64,000 nt of DNA from Paracidovorax cattleyae (GCF_900104515.1 NZ_FNJL01000025.1:24247-88246); one strand, 5' to 3'. Positions 29,681 to 38,833 are shown, counted from the stretch's first letter. Program-made: numbers and translations. Notes: generated by a model from the letters alone, not told the origin.

Positions 29681-29915
29681 TCGCGGAGCACGGCAAAAAC
29701 CCAAGCTGGGCGTGGTCGTCGCGATCGACGAGACGTTGTTCCACTGCGGCAAGGCCATCCACCGGGCGCAGTTGTGGGCGTCGGAGTTCCATCTGGACTG
29801 GCGCAACCTGCCCACGTCCGGACGGATGAAGGCCGCGGTGCTGGGATGGAGCGAGGCCCAGGCATCGGAGGCGGACACGCATCACGCGCACGCCGTGCGC
29901 CATGGCCTGTACTGA
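29644..29915 (+). pseudogene. 3' remnant of a PPOX-type (pyridoxamine 5'-phosphate oxidase-like) flavoprotein
   Basis: Read on the plus strand, this stretch encodes the C-terminal end of an FMN-dependent PPOX-family protein. LLGRLAEHGK lies in one frame, and after a one-base slip in an A5 run (29695-29699) the text continues as KPKLGVVVAIDETLFHCGKA, IHRAQLWASEFHLDWRNLP and SGRMKAAVLG, ending HGLY at 29915. One more A would restore a single frame. The 5' half is missing. It is joined head-on to the truncated AraC gene on the other strand, with overlap around 29644-29680. Confidence 0.55.
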
Positions 29916-29933
29916 CCTTTCGGGCGCAGCCGC

Positions 29934-31262
29934 TCAGCCCGCCGCCCACTGCGCCGTGCGCAGGGCCAGTGCCGGGGCATCGGGCCGCGCGGCCGGGTTG
30001 TCGTGCAGGCAGTCCCGGGCCAGGGAGGGTGCTTCGCCGTCGGGCAATGCTCCATCGGCATGGGTGCACAGCTCGGCCAGCAGCACGCCAAAGGCACGCA
30101 CGTCCATGCGGCGCAGCGCGTCGCCCAACGCCCCGGGTGGTGCGAACGCGGCGGCGCCGAAGTCGCCCAGCAGACCGGTCGCCCGGCCGGTGGGAGCATC
30201 CGGGCGCCACAGCAGGTTGTGCGCATACAGGTCGCCATGCACCAGCCCGCGGCCATGCAGGTGCGCGAGCGCCGAGGCCACATCCGCCGCGATGCGCAGT
30301 GCCACGCAGGCCTGCAGCCGCAGGCCGGGTGGATAGATGTCGCGTGTGCAGCTCTCGAAGCTGGGCGGGCCGGCGAGCGTGCGGTAGTCCGCGGAGATGC
30401 GCTCCATCACCAGGCTCTGTGCGCCGTTCGGGTCCCCATCGAGCCGCCCCAGCACCGGGATCAGCCGCGGATGCCGCCCGGCGGCCAGGCTAGCCGCCAT
30501 CTCGGTCAGTGGCCAGCCATCGCTCGTAACCTCGCCCTTGAAAAGCTTGACGGCCACCTCCCGCATGCCGGTGGCGCTCTTCAGCCTGCCCGCCATGATG
30601 CGGCCGGAGGCGCCTTCTCCCAGCAGCTCACCCAGCTGCAGGCGGCTCCAGTCCACATGGCCGGCAGCCTGGCTGCCGCGCGCGAGTTCCTCGGCGGCTT
30701 CGTTGAACACATTGCCGCCGATGGCCAGCCAGGCGAGCCGGGGCAGGCCGGCCAGCCAGTCCGGCAGAGTTTCGATGCGGTTGGCGGCGATGCGCAGCAA
30801 CTCCAGCGACCCACACTGCCGCAGCGTATCGGGCAGGGTGCGCAGCAGGTTGCCGGCCAGCATCAGCTTCTGCAGCCGGGGCCGCTGCCCCAGGGCGTCG
30901 GGCAGCTCCGTAATGGCGTTGTCCGTCAGGATCAGCCAGCGCAGCCGTTCAGGCAGCGCCCGCGCCGGCACATGGGCGATGCGGTTGGCTTTGAAGCCCA
31001 CCATCTCCAACTGCGGGCAGGTGCCCAGGGCGGCGGGCAGTTCGGTGAAGCGGTTGGACGAAGCGAAGAACACCTTCAGCCGGTGCAGCCGATGCAGGTC
31101 ATCGGGCAGCGCCGAAAGGCGGTTGCCGGAGAGGTCCAGCACCTCCAGCGTATCGGCCAGGTCGAAGACCTCGCGCGGAAAGTGATCCAGGTCGGCGGCG
31201 ATGCGCAGCGCGCGCGCACCCGCGAGGTCGCCAGCGCGCAGGCGCTGCAGGTCATCGGTCAT
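29934..31262 (-). CDS. Leucine-rich-repeat protein kinase
   Basis: This 442-residue protein joins about seven N-terminal leucine-rich repeats (LEVLDLSGNRLSALPDDL, RLRWLILTDNAITELPDAL) to a C-terminal Ser/Thr-kinase-like domain. Kinase features are the Gly-rich loop LLGEGASGRIMAG, the ATP lysine in VAVKLF, the catalytic loop HGDLYAHNLL (HGD instead of HRD), and the metal-binding GDFGAA. No membrane segment or signal peptide is seen, so it is probably cytosolic. Such LRR-kinase fusions occur in several proteobacteria, but their targets are not known to me. It ends just beyond the AraC/PPOX scar and lies 37 bp downstream of the NUDIX gene's end. Confidence 0.85.
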   Translation of the reverse strand: MTDDLQRLRAGDLAGARALRIAADLDHFPREVFDLADTLEVLDLSGNRLSALPDDLHRLHRLKVFFASSNRFTELPAALGTCPQLEMVGFKANRIAHVPARALPERLRWLILTDNAITELPDALGQRPRLQKLMLAGNLLRTLPDTLRQCGSLELLRIAANRIETLPDWLAGLPRLAWLAIGGNVFNEAAEELARGSQAAGHVDWSRLQLGELLGEGASGRIMAGRLKSATGMREVAVKLFKGEVTSDGWPLTEMAASLAAGRHPRLIPVLGRLDGDPNGAQSLVMERISADYRTLAGPPSFESCTRDIYPPGLRLQACVALRIAADVASALAHLHGRGLVHGDLYAHNLLWRPDAPTGRATGLLGDFGAAAFAPPGALGDALRRMDVRAFGVLLAELCTHADGALPDGEAPSLARDCLHDNPAARPDAPALALRTAQWAAG

Positions 31263-31299
31263 GGTGTCCGGGAAACCGGGCTGCGGGGCGCCGGGTCAG

Positions 31300-31848
31300 T
31301 CAATCGATATCGACACAGTGCATGCCGAAAGCACCGGAGCGGCGGTCGGCGAAGTATTTCTCGAGCGTGACCTTGACCGTGCGGAAAGCGATCTCGTCCC
31401 ACGGGATCTCGTCTTCCGCGAAGAGCCGGGCCTCGATGGTCTCGTACCCGGGGGCGAACTGGTCGCTGTCCAGGCGGGCGAGGTAGAACAGGTGCACCTG
31501 CCCCACGCGCGGCACGTTGAGTACCGAGAAGAGCGGGCCCATGGTGATCTGCGCGCCGGCTTCCTCGTCGGTTTCGCGGGCCGCGCCTTCGGCGGTGGTC
31601 TCGTTCAGCTCCATGAAGCCGGCCGGCAGCGTCCACTTGCCCCAGCGGGGCTCGATGTTGCGCTTGCACAGCAGCACCCTGTCCCCCAGAGCGGGCACTG
31701 TGCCGACCACGTTCAGCGGGTTTTCATAGTGGATGGTGTGGCAGGCCGGGCAGACGGCACGCAGCTTGGTGTCGCCGTCATCGGGCACGCGGTACTCCAC
31801 GGCGGCCCCGCATTCGCGGCAGTGCTTGATCGGACTGCGGGTGGTCAT
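31300..31848 (-). CDS. Zinc-ribbon NUDIX hydrolase
   Basis: This 182-residue protein starts with a zinc ribbon (HCRECGA then CPACHTIHYENP) and has the NUDIX box G-x5-E-x7-RE-x2-EE-x-G in GFMELNETTAEGAARETDEE. It would hydrolyse a nucleoside-diphosphate-linked compound, as NudC/ADP-ribose-type enzymes do. The start at 31848 sits 2 bp after the fumarylpyruvate hydrolase-like gene, so the two are co-transcribed. Confidence 0.9.
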   Translation of the reverse strand: MTTRSPIKHCRECGAAVEYRVPDDGDTKLRAVCPACHTIHYENPLNVVGTVPALGDRVLLCKRNIEPRWGKWTLPAGFMELNETTAEGAARETDEEAGAQITMGPLFSVLNVPRVGQVHLFYLARLDSDQFAPGYETIEARLFAEDEIPWDEIAFRTVKVTLEKYFADRRSGAFGMHCVDID

Positions 31849-31850
31849 GT

Positions 31851-32558
31851 TCAGACGATTTCCACGCGCAGGGTGCCCAGTCCTTCCACGCCGCCTTCCA
31901 GCACGTCGCCGCGCACCACCGCGCCCACGCCTTCGGGCGTGCCGGTGAAGATGAGGTCGCCGGGTTGCAGCTTCCAGGCGGCGGACAGGTGCTCGATGGT
32001 TTCGGCGATGTTCCAGATCAGCTGCGAGACCGTGCTGCGCTGCCGGTCGGCGCCATTCACCTGCAGCCAGATGGGGGCCTTGGCCACGTCGCCCGCCTGC
32101 GCCGCCGGCGTGATGGGGCCGATGGGCGCGCTGTACTCGAAACCCTTGCCGATGCTCCAGGGGCGCCCCTGCTTCTTCATCTCGTTCTGCAGGTCCCGGC
32201 GGGTCATGTCCAGGCCGACGGCGTAGCCGAAGATGTGCTGCAGGGCGTCCGCCGCGCGGATGCCGCGTCCGCCCCGGCCGATGGCCACGACCAGCTCGAT
32301 CTCGTGGTGCAGGTTGGAAGTCAGGGTGGGGTAGGGCATGCGGCCCATCTCGCCTGCCTCCACCGGGACGATGGCGTCCGCTGGCTTGAGGAAGAAGAAG
32401 GGCGGCTCCCGGCCGGTGAAGCCCATTTCCTTGGCGTGCTCCTCGTAGTTGCGTCCGACGCAATAGATGCGGTGCACCGGAAAGCGGTCTGCGGTGCCCG
32501 CCACGGGCACGCTGGGGATGGGCGCGGGAGGAATCACGTAGTTCATGGTGGGTGTCAT
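31851..32558 (-). CDS. Fumarylacetoacetate hydrolase family protein, fumarylpyruvate hydrolase-like
   Basis: This 235-residue FAH-fold hydrolase has [43 protein letters not shown] (metal-binding acidic residues) and [15 protein letters not shown]. The N-terminal [20 protein letters not shown] is close to NagK-type fumarylpyruvate hydrolases. These finish the gentisate pathway by splitting fumarylpyruvate into fumarate and pyruvate. A maleylpyruvate/maleylacetoacetate isomerase is encoded divergently next door, which supports the assignment. No gentisate dioxygenase is seen in the window. Confidence 0.85.
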   Translation of the reverse strand: MTPTMNYVIPPAPIPSVPVAGTADRFPVHRIYCVGRNYEEHAKEMGFTGREPPFFFLKPADAIVPVEAGEMGRMPYPTLTSNLHHEIELVVAIGRGGRGIRAADALQHIFGYAVGLDMTRRDLQNEMKKQGRPWSIGKGFEYSAPIGPITPAAQAGDVAKAPIWLQVNGADRQRSTVSQLIWNIAETIEHLSAAWKLQPGDLIFTGTPEGVGAVVRGDVLEGGVEGLGTLRVEIV

Positions 32559-32659
32559 GCCTTGTCTCGGTGGGTGGGGCGGCGGCCCGTGAGCGCCGTG
32601 CGGGCGGCGCTGGGCCTTGGCCAGAGTGTGCCATGCACGGACGTTATGCTTGGCGGACC

Positions 32660-33328
32660 ATGAAGCTGTTCAACTACTTCCGCTCTTCCGCGTCCTACCG
32701 GGTGCGCATCGCCCTGGCGCTGAAGGGGCTGCCCTATGAGTATGTGCCGGTGCACCTGGTGCGCGCGGAGCACCGGGGGCCCGGCTATTCGGACCGGGTC
32801 GGGGACCCTCTGGTCCCGGCGCTGGAACTGGACGACGGGAGCACGCTCGTGCAGTCGATGGCGATCATCGAGTACCTGGACGAAATGCATCCGCAGCCGC
32901 CGCTGCTGCCCGGCGACGCGCTCGGCCGGGCCCACGTGCGGGCCCTGGCACAGATGGTGGCCTGCGAGATCCACCCGGTCAACAACCTGCGGGTGCTCAA
33001 GTACCTCACCCAGACGCTGGGCCGGGAGGAAGCGGAGAAGACCGCCTGGTACCGCCACTGGGCGCGCGGCGGCCTGGAAGCGTTCGAGCGGCAGCTCGGC
33101 CTGCTGGCCCGTGCCCGGGAAGCGGCGGGCCTGCCGCCATCGCGGCTGTGCTGGAGCGATGCCCCGACGCTCGCCGACTGCTGCCTGGTGCCGCAGATCT
33201 TCAACGCGCAGCGCTTCGAGGTCGATCTGTCCGGACTGCCGCGCACCATGGCGGCCTGGGAGGCCGCTTCCGCGCTGCCGGCATTCGAGGCGGCCCATCC
33301 TTCCGCATGCCCCGATGCCGGGGGCTAG
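32660..33328 (+). CDS. maiA: Maleylacetoacetate/maleylpyruvate isomerase (zeta-class GST fold)
   Basis: This 222-residue GST-fold protein begins [20 protein letters not shown], the zeta-class signature with the catalytic SS. It also has [13 protein letters not shown] (glutathione site) and a helical C-terminal domain with [15 protein letters not shown]. It performs cis-trans isomerisation of maleylacetoacetate or maleylpyruvate. The divergent neighbour is fumarylpyruvate hydrolase-like, so maleylpyruvate may be the natural substrate. The ATG is at 32660. Its 3' end overlaps the start of pgeF by 14 bp. Confidence 0.9.
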   Translation: MKLFNYFRSSASYRVRIALALKGLPYEYVPVHLVRAEHRGPGYSDRVGDPLVPALELDDGSTLVQSMAIIEYLDEMHPQPPLLPGDALGRAHVRALAQMVACEIHPVNNLRVLKYLTQTLGREEAEKTAWYRHWARGGLEAFERQLGLLARAREAAGLPPSRLCWSDAPTLADCCLVPQIFNAQRFEVDLSGLPRTMAAWEAASALPAFEAAHPSACPDAGG

Positions 33329-34142
33329 CGCCTTGCTGCCCGCGTCCGTTCCCCTGCCGGACGGCTGGCTGCGGCCCGACTGGCCGGCGCCCGCCCATGT
33401 GCATGCGGTGTGCACGGCGCGGCCGGGCGGCGAGAGCCGGGGCGCCTGGTCCTCGTTCAACCTCGGCGACCACGTCGGCGACGATTCAGCCGCCGTTCTG
33501 GCCAACCGGCAGCACCTGCGCGCCATGCTGGCGGGACTCGGCGGGGGGGCTGCGGTGGCGCCCACCTTCCTGCGGCAGGTGCACGGAACGGCCGTGGCGG
33601 ACCTGGACCGCGGCGTGCCGGACGGCATGGAGGCCGACGCCTGCATCGCCCGCCTGCCGGGCCGTGCCTGCACCATCATGGTCGCGGACTGCCTGCCCGT
33701 GCTGCTGACCGACCGCCGGAGTTCCGCCGTGGCGGCGGCGCATGCCGGCTGGCGCGGCCTGGCTGGCGGCGTGCTGGAGCAGGCCATCTCGCGCCTGGAT
33801 GCGGACGGCGGTGTGCTGGCGTGGCTGGGCCCGTGCATCGGGCCGTCCGCCTTCGAGGTGGGCGAGGAGGTCCGGGAGGCGTTCTGCGCTCGGGATGCCG
33901 GGGCGGGCACGCATTTTTCCGCGCAGGGCGGGGGCAAGTACCTGGCCGACCTGCCTGGCCTGGCGCGCAGGCGGCTCGGCGCGCTGGGCGTGGATGGCGT
34001 GTGGGGCAACGATGGAGGCGACGGCTGGTGCACCGTGCGCCAGGCCTCACGGTTCTTTTCGCACCGCGCCTCCATGCAGCGGTCCGGCAGCACCGGCGGG
34101 CGGTTCGCCGCCTGCATCTGGCTCGGATCGTGCGGCGGCTGA
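33315..34142 (+). CDS. pgeF: Peptidoglycan editing factor PgeF (laccase-domain, YfiH family)
   Basis: This 275-residue member of the multicopper-like YfiH/PgeF family has SFNLGDHVGDD, PTFLRQVHGTAV (metal His), MVADCLPVLLTDRR (Cys ligand), AAAHAGWRGLAGGVLE (His), and LGPCIGPSAFEVGEEV. In E. coli PgeF removes wrongly placed L-Ser from peptidoglycan precursors. The ATG at 33315 overlaps the end of maiA; a TTG at 33333 is an alternative. It is convergent with, and overlaps the end of, the small membrane protein gene on the other strand. Confidence 0.9.
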   Translation: MPGASALLPASVPLPDGWLRPDWPAPAHVHAVCTARPGGESRGAWSSFNLGDHVGDDSAAVLANRQHLRAMLAGLGGGAAVAPTFLRQVHGTAVADLDRGVPDGMEADACIARLPGRACTIMVADCLPVLLTDRRSSAVAAAHAGWRGLAGGVLEQAISRLDADGGVLAWLGPCIGPSAFEVGEEVREAFCARDAGAGTHFSAQGGGKYLADLPGLARRRLGALGVDGVWGNDGGDGWCTVRQASRFFSHRASMQRSGSTGGRFAACIWLGSCGG

Positions 34143-34391
34143 GGCCGCGTCCGCTGGAAGGGCTTCCCGGCCCGCTGGGCGCGCGGCCTTTTCCCGCTCG
34201 CGCTGCTCCTTCTCCCGCAGGGCGCGCTTGCGGGCGGGGGTGCCGAGGATGTAGGCGACGATCGAGATGGGCACCAGCCCGTAGAGCACGAAGGTCACCG
34301 CCGCGCCCAGCAGGCTGCCCTGCGGGCTGGCAGCCTCGGCGACGGCCATCATCACGGTGACGTACAACCAGCCGATGATTACCAAATACAT
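34047..34391 (-). CDS. Small hypothetical membrane protein
   Basis: This 114-residue protein has two membrane segments (MYLVIIGWLYVTVMMAVAEA and LLGAAVTFVLYGLVPISIVAYIL), then a highly charged, Arg/Glu-rich and Ala/Gly-rich cytoplasmic tail. It overlaps the 3' end of convergent pgeF by 96 bp. The tail beyond about residue 80 may therefore be partly a by-product of antisense composition. Function unknown. Confidence 0.6.
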   Translation of the reverse strand: MYLVIIGWLYVTVMMAVAEAASPQGSLLGAAVTFVLYGLVPISIVAYILGTPARKRALREKEQREREKAARPAGREALPADAASAAARSEPDAGGEPPAGAAGPLHGGAVRKEP

Positions 34392-34547
34392 GGGGCCGTC
34401 TTCCCGAAAACTGAGCTATATCGTGAAAAAGCGAAAGCGGCATTGCTTCCGGGCGCGCCGCTCGGCAACAATGCCGTGGCCATGGCGCGATTCCCTCCGG
34501 AGGCGCTGCCGGGATGGCATGATGGTTGGGTGCGAGGAGACACGTTC

Positions 34548-36260
34548 ATGGATTTTGACGCAGGCTGGGTCGGCAGTACCCGGCAGATCCAGCAGAAACT
34601 GAGCGAAAGCTGGATGCAGGCGCTGGAAGCCTTCCGGCAGGCCGGCGGCCCCGCCGCTACCGACGCCGCATCCTCGCAGGCCCGTCCGGCCATCGCCTTC
34701 TCCCCGGACAAGCTGGCCGGGCTGCAGCAGCAGTACGTGAAGGAGGCGTCGGAACTGTGGAGCCAGGCGCTCCAGCCGGCCGGTATGAAGGACCGCCGCT
34801 TCAGCTCCCCCGCCTGGGCCGAGAGCCCCATGGCGGCTTTCGCTGCAGCGTCCTACCTGCTCAATGCCCGCACCCTGATGGGGCTGGCCGACGCGGTGGA
34901 GACCGATCCCAAGACGCGCGCACGCATCCGTTTCGGCGTGGAGCAGTGGATGGCCGCCATGGCGCCCAGCAATTTCCTCGTCTTCAACCCCGAGGCGCAG
35001 AAGAAGGCCATCGATTCCCAGGGCGAGAGCCTGGCCAAGGGTATCGCCAACCTGCTGCACGACATGCGGCAGGGCCATGTGTCCATGACCGACGAAAGCG
35101 TGTTCGAGGTGGGCCGCAACGTGGCCACCTCCGAGGGCGCCGTGGTGTACGAGAACGCGCTCTTCCAGCTCATCGAATACAAGCCGCTCACACCCAAGGT
35201 GCACGAGCGCCCGCTGCTGGTGGTGCCACCGTGCATCAACAAGTTCTACATCCTCGACCTGCAGCCCGATAATTCGCTCATCCGGCATGCGGTGTCCGAA
35301 GGGCACCGCACCTTCGTGGTGAGCTGGCGCAACCCGGACCAGGCCCTGGCGAACGCCACCTGGGACGACTACATCGAGGACGCGGTGCTCCGCGCCATCG
35401 AGACCGTCCGCGAGATCGCGGGGAGCGACCAGATCAACGCGCTCGGCTTCTGCGTGGGCGGCACGATGCTGGCCACCGGCCTGGCCGTGCTGGCCGCCCG
35501 GGGCGAGGAGCCCGTGGCCAGCGCCACCTTCCTCACCACCTTCATCGATTTCGCCGAAACCGGCATCCTCGACGTCTTCATCGACGAGAGCTTCGTGCAT
35601 TTCCGCGAACTGCAGATGGGGCAGGGCGGCCTGATGAAGGGGCAGGACCTCGCCTCCACGTTCAGCTTCCTGAGGCCCAACGACCTCGTCTGGACGTATG
35701 TGGTGGGCAACTACCTGAAGGGCGAAACGCCGCCGCCGTTCGACCTGCTCTACTGGAACAGCGACTCGACCAACCTGCCCGGGCCGTTCTACGCCTGGTA
35801 CCTGCGCAATCTCTACCTCGAGAACAACCTTTGCAAGCCCGGCCGCCTGACCGTGTGCGGCGAGCCGATCGACCTGAACCTCGTGGACCTGCCCGCGTAC
35901 ATCTACGGATCGCGCGAGGACCACATCGTCCCCGTCGATGCCGCGTACGCGTCCACCCAGGTGCTGCCCGGCGAGAAGCGCTTCGTGATGGGTGCCTCCG
36001 GCCACATCGCGGGCGTCATCAATCCGCCGGCCAGGAAGAAGCGCAGCCACTGGGTCCGCGAGGACGGCGTTCTGCCGGCCACGCTGCCCGAGTGGCTGGA
36101 AGGCGCGACGGAACTTCCCGGCAGCTGGTGGACCGACTGGGCCGCCTGGCTGCGCGGCCATGCCGGCCCGCTCATGCCTGCTCCCAAGCGCTACGGCAAG
36201 GGCGCCCGGTTCCAGGCCATCGAACCGGCGCCGGGACGCTATGTGCGCGAGCGGGCCTGA
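34548..36260 (+). CDS. phaC: Class I poly(3-hydroxyalkanoate) synthase
   Basis: This 570-residue enzyme polymerises 3-hydroxybutyryl-CoA to PHB at the granule surface. The lipase-like box is LGFCVGGTM with the nucleophile Cys near residue 302. The other triad parts lie in [15 protein letters not shown] (Asp) and [13 protein letters not shown] (His). The PhaC-type N-terminal domain is present ([20 protein letters not shown]). The ATG at 34548 has a GAGGAGA site; the longer upstream frame is not supported. phaA follows after 45 bp. Confidence 0.96.
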   Translation: MDFDAGWVGSTRQIQQKLSESWMQALEAFRQAGGPAATDAASSQARPAIAFSPDKLAGLQQQYVKEASELWSQALQPAGMKDRRFSSPAWAESPMAAFAAASYLLNARTLMGLADAVETDPKTRARIRFGVEQWMAAMAPSNFLVFNPEAQKKAIDSQGESLAKGIANLLHDMRQGHVSMTDESVFEVGRNVATSEGAVVYENALFQLIEYKPLTPKVHERPLLVVPPCINKFYILDLQPDNSLIRHAVSEGHRTFVVSWRNPDQALANATWDDYIEDAVLRAIETVREIAGSDQINALGFCVGGTMLATGLAVLAARGEEPVASATFLTTFIDFAETGILDVFIDESFVHFRELQMGQGGLMKGQDLASTFSFLRPNDLVWTYVVGNYLKGETPPPFDLLYWNSDSTNLPGPFYAWYLRNLYLENNLCKPGRLTVCGEPIDLNLVDLPAYIYGSREDHIVPVDAAYASTQVLPGEKRFVMGASGHIAGVINPPARKKRSHWVREDGVLPATLPEWLEGATELPGSWWTDWAAWLRGHAGPLMPAPKRYGKGARFQAIEPAPGRYVRERA

Positions 36261-36305
36261 GGCGCCGCTCCACCCCTTTTCCCATCATTACCTTTGAGGA
36301 TCGAC

Positions 36306-37487
36306 ATGGAAGACATCGTCATCGTTTCGGCCGTCCGCACGGCCGTGGGCAAGTTCGGCGGCGCGCTCGCCAAGACCCCGGCCACCGAACTGGGCGCCAT
36401 CGTGATCAAGGAAGCGCTGGCCCGTGCCAACGTGCCGCTGGACCAGGTGGGTGAAGTGATCATGGGGCAGGTGCTGACTGCGGGCGTGGGCCAGAATCCC
36501 GCGCGCCAGGCCATGATGAAGGCCGGAGTGGCCAAGGAAACGCCGGCGCTGACCATCAACGCCGTCTGCGGCTCCGGCCTGAAGGCCGTGATGCTCGCGG
36601 CCCAGGCGGTGGCCACGGGCGACAGCGAGATCGTGGTTGCCGGCGGCCAGGAGAACATGAGCCTCGCGCCGCACGTGCTCAACGGCTCGCGCGAGGGCCA
36701 GCGCATGGGCGACTGGAAGATGACCGACTCGATGATCGTGGACGGCCTGTGGGACGTGTACAACCAGTACCACATGGGCATCACCGCCGAGAACGTCGCG
36801 AAGCAGGAGGGCATCTCCCGCGAGCAGCAGGATGCGCTCGCCCTGGGCAGCCAGCAGAAGGCCGCCGCGGCGCAGGACGCTGGCCGCTTCAAGGACGAGA
36901 TCGTGGGCGTGAGCCTGCCCCAGAAGAAGGGTGACCCGATCGTCTTCGAGTCCGACGAATATCTCAATCGCAAGACCAGTGCCGAGGCGCTGGCAGGGCT
37001 GCGCCCGGCCTTCGACAAGGCCGGCAGCGTGACGGCCGGCAATGCGTCGGGCCTCAATGATGGCGCGGCCGCCGTGGTGGTGATGAGTGCGAAGAAGGCA
37101 GCGGCCCTGGGGCTCAAGCCGCTGGCGCGCATCGCCGCCTATGCCACGAGCGGCCTCGACCCCGCCACCATGGGCCTGGGCCCCGTGCCCGCGACGCGCA
37201 AGGTGCTGCAGCGCGCCGGCTGGACCGCGGCCGACGTGGACCTGTTCGAGCTGAACGAAGCCTTCGCCGCCCAGGCCTGCGCCGTCAACCAGCAACTGGG
37301 CATCGATCCCGCCAAGGTGAACGTGAACGGCGGAGCGATCGCCATCGGCCATCCGATCGGCGCGTCGGGCTGCCGCGTGCTGGTGACCCTGCTGCACGAG
37401 CTGCAGCGCCGTGGCGCCCGCAAGGGTGTGGCCGCGCTGTGCATCGGCGGTGGCATGGGCGTCTCGCTCGCGGTGGAGCGGGTCTGA
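36306..37487 (+). CDS. phaA: Acetyl-CoA acetyltransferase (beta-ketothiolase)
   Basis: This 393-residue thiolase condenses two acetyl-CoA to acetoacetyl-CoA, the first step of PHB synthesis. The nucleophile is C88 in [11 protein letters not shown]. The C-terminal motifs are [20 protein letters not shown] (His) and [13 protein letters not shown] (second Cys). The ATG at 36306 follows a TTGAGGA site. It sits between phaC and a terminator, so phaC-phaA form one transcript. Confidence 0.96.
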   Translation: MEDIVIVSAVRTAVGKFGGALAKTPATELGAIVIKEALARANVPLDQVGEVIMGQVLTAGVGQNPARQAMMKAGVAKETPALTINAVCGSGLKAVMLAAQAVATGDSEIVVAGGQENMSLAPHVLNGSREGQRMGDWKMTDSMIVDGLWDVYNQYHMGITAENVAKQEGISREQQDALALGSQQKAAAAQDAGRFKDEIVGVSLPQKKGDPIVFESDEYLNRKTSAEALAGLRPAFDKAGSVTAGNASGLNDGAAAVVVMSAKKAAALGLKPLARIAAYATSGLDPATMGLGPVPATRKVLQRAGWTAADVDLFELNEAFAAQACAVNQQLGIDPAKVNVNGGAIAIGHPIGASGCRVLVTLLHELQRRGARKGVAALCIGGGMGVSLAVERV

Positions 37488-37514
37488 ATTTTCCGGACCG
37501 CCCGCCGTCCTGCA

Positions 37515-37538
37515 GCCGCACATGGTGCGGCTTTTTTG
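37515..37538 (+). terminator. Rho-independent terminator after phaA
   Basis: A 7-bp stem GCCGCAC/GTGCGGC encloses a 3-base loop and is followed by six T. It separates phaC-phaA from phaB, so phaB probably has its own promoter in the 37540-37665 interval. Confidence 0.85.
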
Positions 37539-37685
37539 CAGGCCGCGGCGGCGGAGCGGCATCCGGCGGCCATGCTTGTCCAGGAACCGGGCGCACCTCG
37601 CAGGTGCTGGGTGTTTTCCTCAACAGTGGGGCGCGGAATCTTGGGTAGAGTGGCTGCGTGAATCGTTGACTAGGAGATAAATCAC

Positions 37686-38423
37686 ATGAACCAGAAAGTA
37701 GCGTATGTCACAGGGGGCATGGGTGGCATCGGAACGGCCATCTGCCAGCGCCTGCACAAGGATGGCTTCAAGGTCATCGCGGGCTGCGGGCCGACCCGGG
37801 ACCACGCCAAGTGGCTGGGCGAGCAGAAGGCCCTGGGCTACACCTTCCACGCGTCCGTCGGCAACGTCGGCGACTGGGATTCCACGGTGGCGGCCTTCAC
37901 CAAGGCCAAGGCCGAGCACGGCAGCATCGATGTGCTGGTGAACAACGCCGGCATCACGCGCGACCGCATGTTCGTGAAGATGTCCCGCGAGGACTGGGAC
38001 GCGGTGATCGAGACCAACCTCAACAGCATGTTCAACGTGACCAAGCAGGTCGTGGGCGACATGGTGGATAAGGGCTGGGGCCGCATCATCAACATCAGCA
38101 GCGTGAACGGCGAGAAGGGCCAGGCCGGCCAGACCAACTATTCGGCCGCCAAGGCCGGCATGCACGGCTTCTCGATGGCATTGGCGCAGGAGCTCGCCAC
38201 CAAGGGCGTGACGGTGAACACCGTCAGCCCGGGGTACATCGGCACCGACATGGTCAAGGCTATCCGGCCTGATGTGCTGGAGAAGATCGTCGCCACCGTG
38301 CCGGTCAAGCGCCTGGGCGAACCCAGCGAAATCGCCTCGATCATCGCGTGGCTGGCATCCGACGAGGGTGGCTACGCCACCGGGGCCGATTTCTCGGTCA
38401 ACGGCGGCCTGCACATGGGTTGA
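37686..38423 (+). CDS. phaB: Acetoacetyl-CoA reductase (NADPH)
   Basis: This 245-residue short-chain dehydrogenase reduces acetoacetyl-CoA to (R)-3-hydroxybutyryl-CoA. The cofactor loop is VTGGMGGIGTAICQRL, and NNAGITRD is the structural motif. The catalytic Ser-Tyr-Lys lie in INISSVNGEKGQAGQ and YSAAKAG. AGGAGA precedes the ATG by about nine bases. Length and motifs match PhaB. A bidirectional terminator follows. Confidence 0.96.
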   Translation: MNQKVAYVTGGMGGIGTAICQRLHKDGFKVIAGCGPTRDHAKWLGEQKALGYTFHASVGNVGDWDSTVAAFTKAKAEHGSIDVLVNNAGITRDRMFVKMSREDWDAVIETNLNSMFNVTKQVVGDMVDKGWGRIINISSVNGEKGQAGQTNYSAAKAGMHGFSMALAQELATKGVTVNTVSPGYIGTDMVKAIRPDVLEKIVATVPVKRLGEPSEIASIIAWLASDEGGYATGADFSVNGGLHMG

Positions 38424-38441
38424 TGCCCCGGCCCCCGGACG

Positions 38442-38471
38442 AAAAAGAACCCCGCCTCGGCGGGGTTCTTC
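38442..38471. terminator. Bidirectional rho-independent terminator between phaB and the phaB-yheS gap
   Basis: A long stem AAGAACCCCGCC/GGCGGGGTTCTT at 38445-38470 has a T-rich flank on the plus strand and an A5 flank that becomes a T run on the minus strand. It can end phaB transcripts and also transcripts coming leftward from the 38.6-38.8 kb region. Confidence 0.85.
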
Positions 38472-38588
38472 ATGGGGGATGGGATAAGAAGGGAATTGGA
38501 ACGAAGGTCAGGGACCGCGCCCGCCGGGCTCGGCAGAACCCGTTGGGGATTCCGCCTGTGTCCGACTGCTGTCTGGTGCCCGCCTTTT

Positions 38589-38663
38589 TCAGAAACGGCC
38601 GGGAGCGCGCTTGCGGTCGCGTTCGTCTTCAGGCCATGCGGACAGGATTGCAGAGGTGTTCAT
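38589..38663 (-). CDS. Possible 24-residue small ORF with strong ribosome site
   Basis: On the minus strand a 24-codon frame (MNTSAILSAW then PEDERDRKRAPGRF, stop TGA) is preceded by AAGGAG with ideal six-base spacing (38670-38675). A TATAAC/TTGCTG promoter candidate lies about 120 bp upstream and a terminator about 120 bp downstream, so it would be a self-contained unit. The product is hydrophobic then charged. I do not recognise it, and conservation is needed before calling it a gene. Confidence 0.35.
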   Translation of the reverse strand: MNTSAILSAWPEDERDRKRAPGRF

Positions 38664-38780
38664 CGTTAGCTCCTTGGATGCATCCACAACGCGGCGTCTT
38701 CCTGGAGCGTTGACAGTAGAACGAAAAAAAATGCAACCAGCCGAAGGCGTTTCTTCCACTCCTATAAAAGGAGCGGGAAA

Positions 38781-38809
38781 GTTATAGGCTGTAACGTTGC
38801 CTGCAGCAA
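38781..38809 (-). promoter_or_regulatory. Putative sigma-70 promoter reading leftward into the phaB-yheS gap
   Basis: On the minus strand TTGCTG (38809-38804) and TATAAC (38786-38781) are separated by exactly 17 bp. The -35 region lies inside a nested palindrome (38788-38830), suggesting regulated activity. Confidence 0.45.
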
Positions 38810-38830
38810 ATTACAGACTGCCGTTACAGC
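38788..38830. repeat. Nested inverted repeat (possible operator) downstream of yheS
   Basis: A perfect 9-bp inverted repeat GCTGTAACG (38788-38796) / CGTTACAGC (38822-38830) encloses a smaller palindrome TTGC-CTGCA-GCAA (38797-38809). The absence of a following T run argues against a simple terminator. It overlaps the candidate leftward promoter. Confidence 0.55.
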
Positions 38831-38833
38831 ATT

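Noticed and set aside
38788..38830. Nested palindrome as terminator of the ABC-F gene
   Set aside because: No T run follows on the minus strand, and a promoter fits inside it better.
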